DNA of 34,445 nucleotides. Origin: Acidobacteriaceae bacterium. GTDB lineage: Bacteria > Acidobacteriota > Terriglobia > Terriglobales > Acidobacteriaceae. Position numbers and translations under genes: made by a program. Where the stretch lies: positions 1-34,445 of the forward strand of contig PLZN01000495.1 of assembly GCA_003152195.1 (NCBI GenBank), written 5' to 3'. The number at the start of each line of letters is the position of its first letter. Within the stretch, counting starts at the first letter, position 1. The notes under the pieces were generated by a model. The model had not been told where the DNA came from, made no database searches, and saw only the letters and a list, made by a program, of their open reading frames with translations. Shown piece by piece: positions 34,089 to 34,445 of the stretch.

Positions 34089-34445
34089 GTGAGCCGATGG
34101 ATCGGGTTCGTATTCCTGGCAACGACTATATCGCTCGCGGCCCAGGATCAAAGCGTTGGATGGCAACCGGATCTTACCCGCCAACAGACTTACACCTCAC
34201 ACCGCGCCTCCAGCTCGGACCCAACCGGCGCGAATGCGGACGCCCGCAGGATCGAGCCCACCGCAACGCTGACCCTGTTGGACACCGACGGGCCGGGGAC
34301 CGTTTCACATCTTTGGTTTACTATCTCGAGCGATGAGCCCTACCACCTCAAACGCATCGTGCTCCGCATATATTGGGATGGCGAGACCACACCCAGTGTT
34401 GAGGTACCCATAGGCGACTTCTTTGGATTGGGCTTGGGCGAATAC
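34089..34445 (+). CDS. DUF2961 (GH172-like) secreted protein, 3' truncated by window end; GTG start
   Basis: My translation: VSRWIGFVFLATTISLAAQDQSVGWQPDLTRQQTYTSHRASSSDPTGANADARRIEPTATLTLLDTDGPGTVSHLWFTISSDEPYHLKRIVLRIYWDGETTPSVEVPIGDFFGLGLGEY; signal-peptide-like N-term, family-like LLD..GPG.ISH(L)WFT, RIYWDGE..PSVEVPIGDFFG. RBS-like GGAACGAGGAAG upstream. Confidence 0.85.
   Translation, partial: MSRWIGFVFLATTISLAAQDQSVGWQPDLTRQQTYTSHRASSSDPTGANADARRIEPTATLTLLDTDGPGTVSHLWFTISSDEPYHLKRIVLRIYWDGETTPSVEVPIGDFFGLGLGEY

Overview
The window is a bacterial surface/exo-polysaccharide locus. Its codon usage, gene set and repeats look Acidobacteriota-like, which is an inference. It encodes a nearly complete Wzx/Wzy-type assembly system: a WecG/TagA-type transferase, a polyprenyl-phosphate sugar transferase, a flippase, a Wza-like export protein, a fused Wzc-like chain-length regulator/tyrosine kinase with a Tyr-rich tail, at least four more glycosyltransferases, two O-antigen ligase/polymerase-like proteins, two methyltransferases, an AsnB-type amidotransferase, UDP-GlcNAc 2-epimerase, a DUF354 protein and a bi-domain oxidoreductase. 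Three polysaccharide-cleaving-type proteins sit among them: a Tat/lipoprotein GH79-like protein, a heparinase II/III-like protein, and a DUF2961/GH172-like gene that is truncated by the window end and absent from the ORF track. The most interesting structure is non-coding. (1) A pair of about 246-bp non-autonomous elements have TIRs and exact 4-bp YTAG target duplications, plus a solo end remnant. Two of the three sites use the TAG stop codon of a neighbouring gene as target. (2) A diverged duplication of the wecG promoter region carries an internally deleted wecG relic upstream of the sugar-transferase gene, and it exposes a conserved non-coding motif. (3) There is a 34-bp-armed palindromic repeat and a large hairpin inside the 5' end of the flippase ORF. 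I saw no RNA genes or CRISPR arrays. Product names rest on sequence recognition only; no database search was run.
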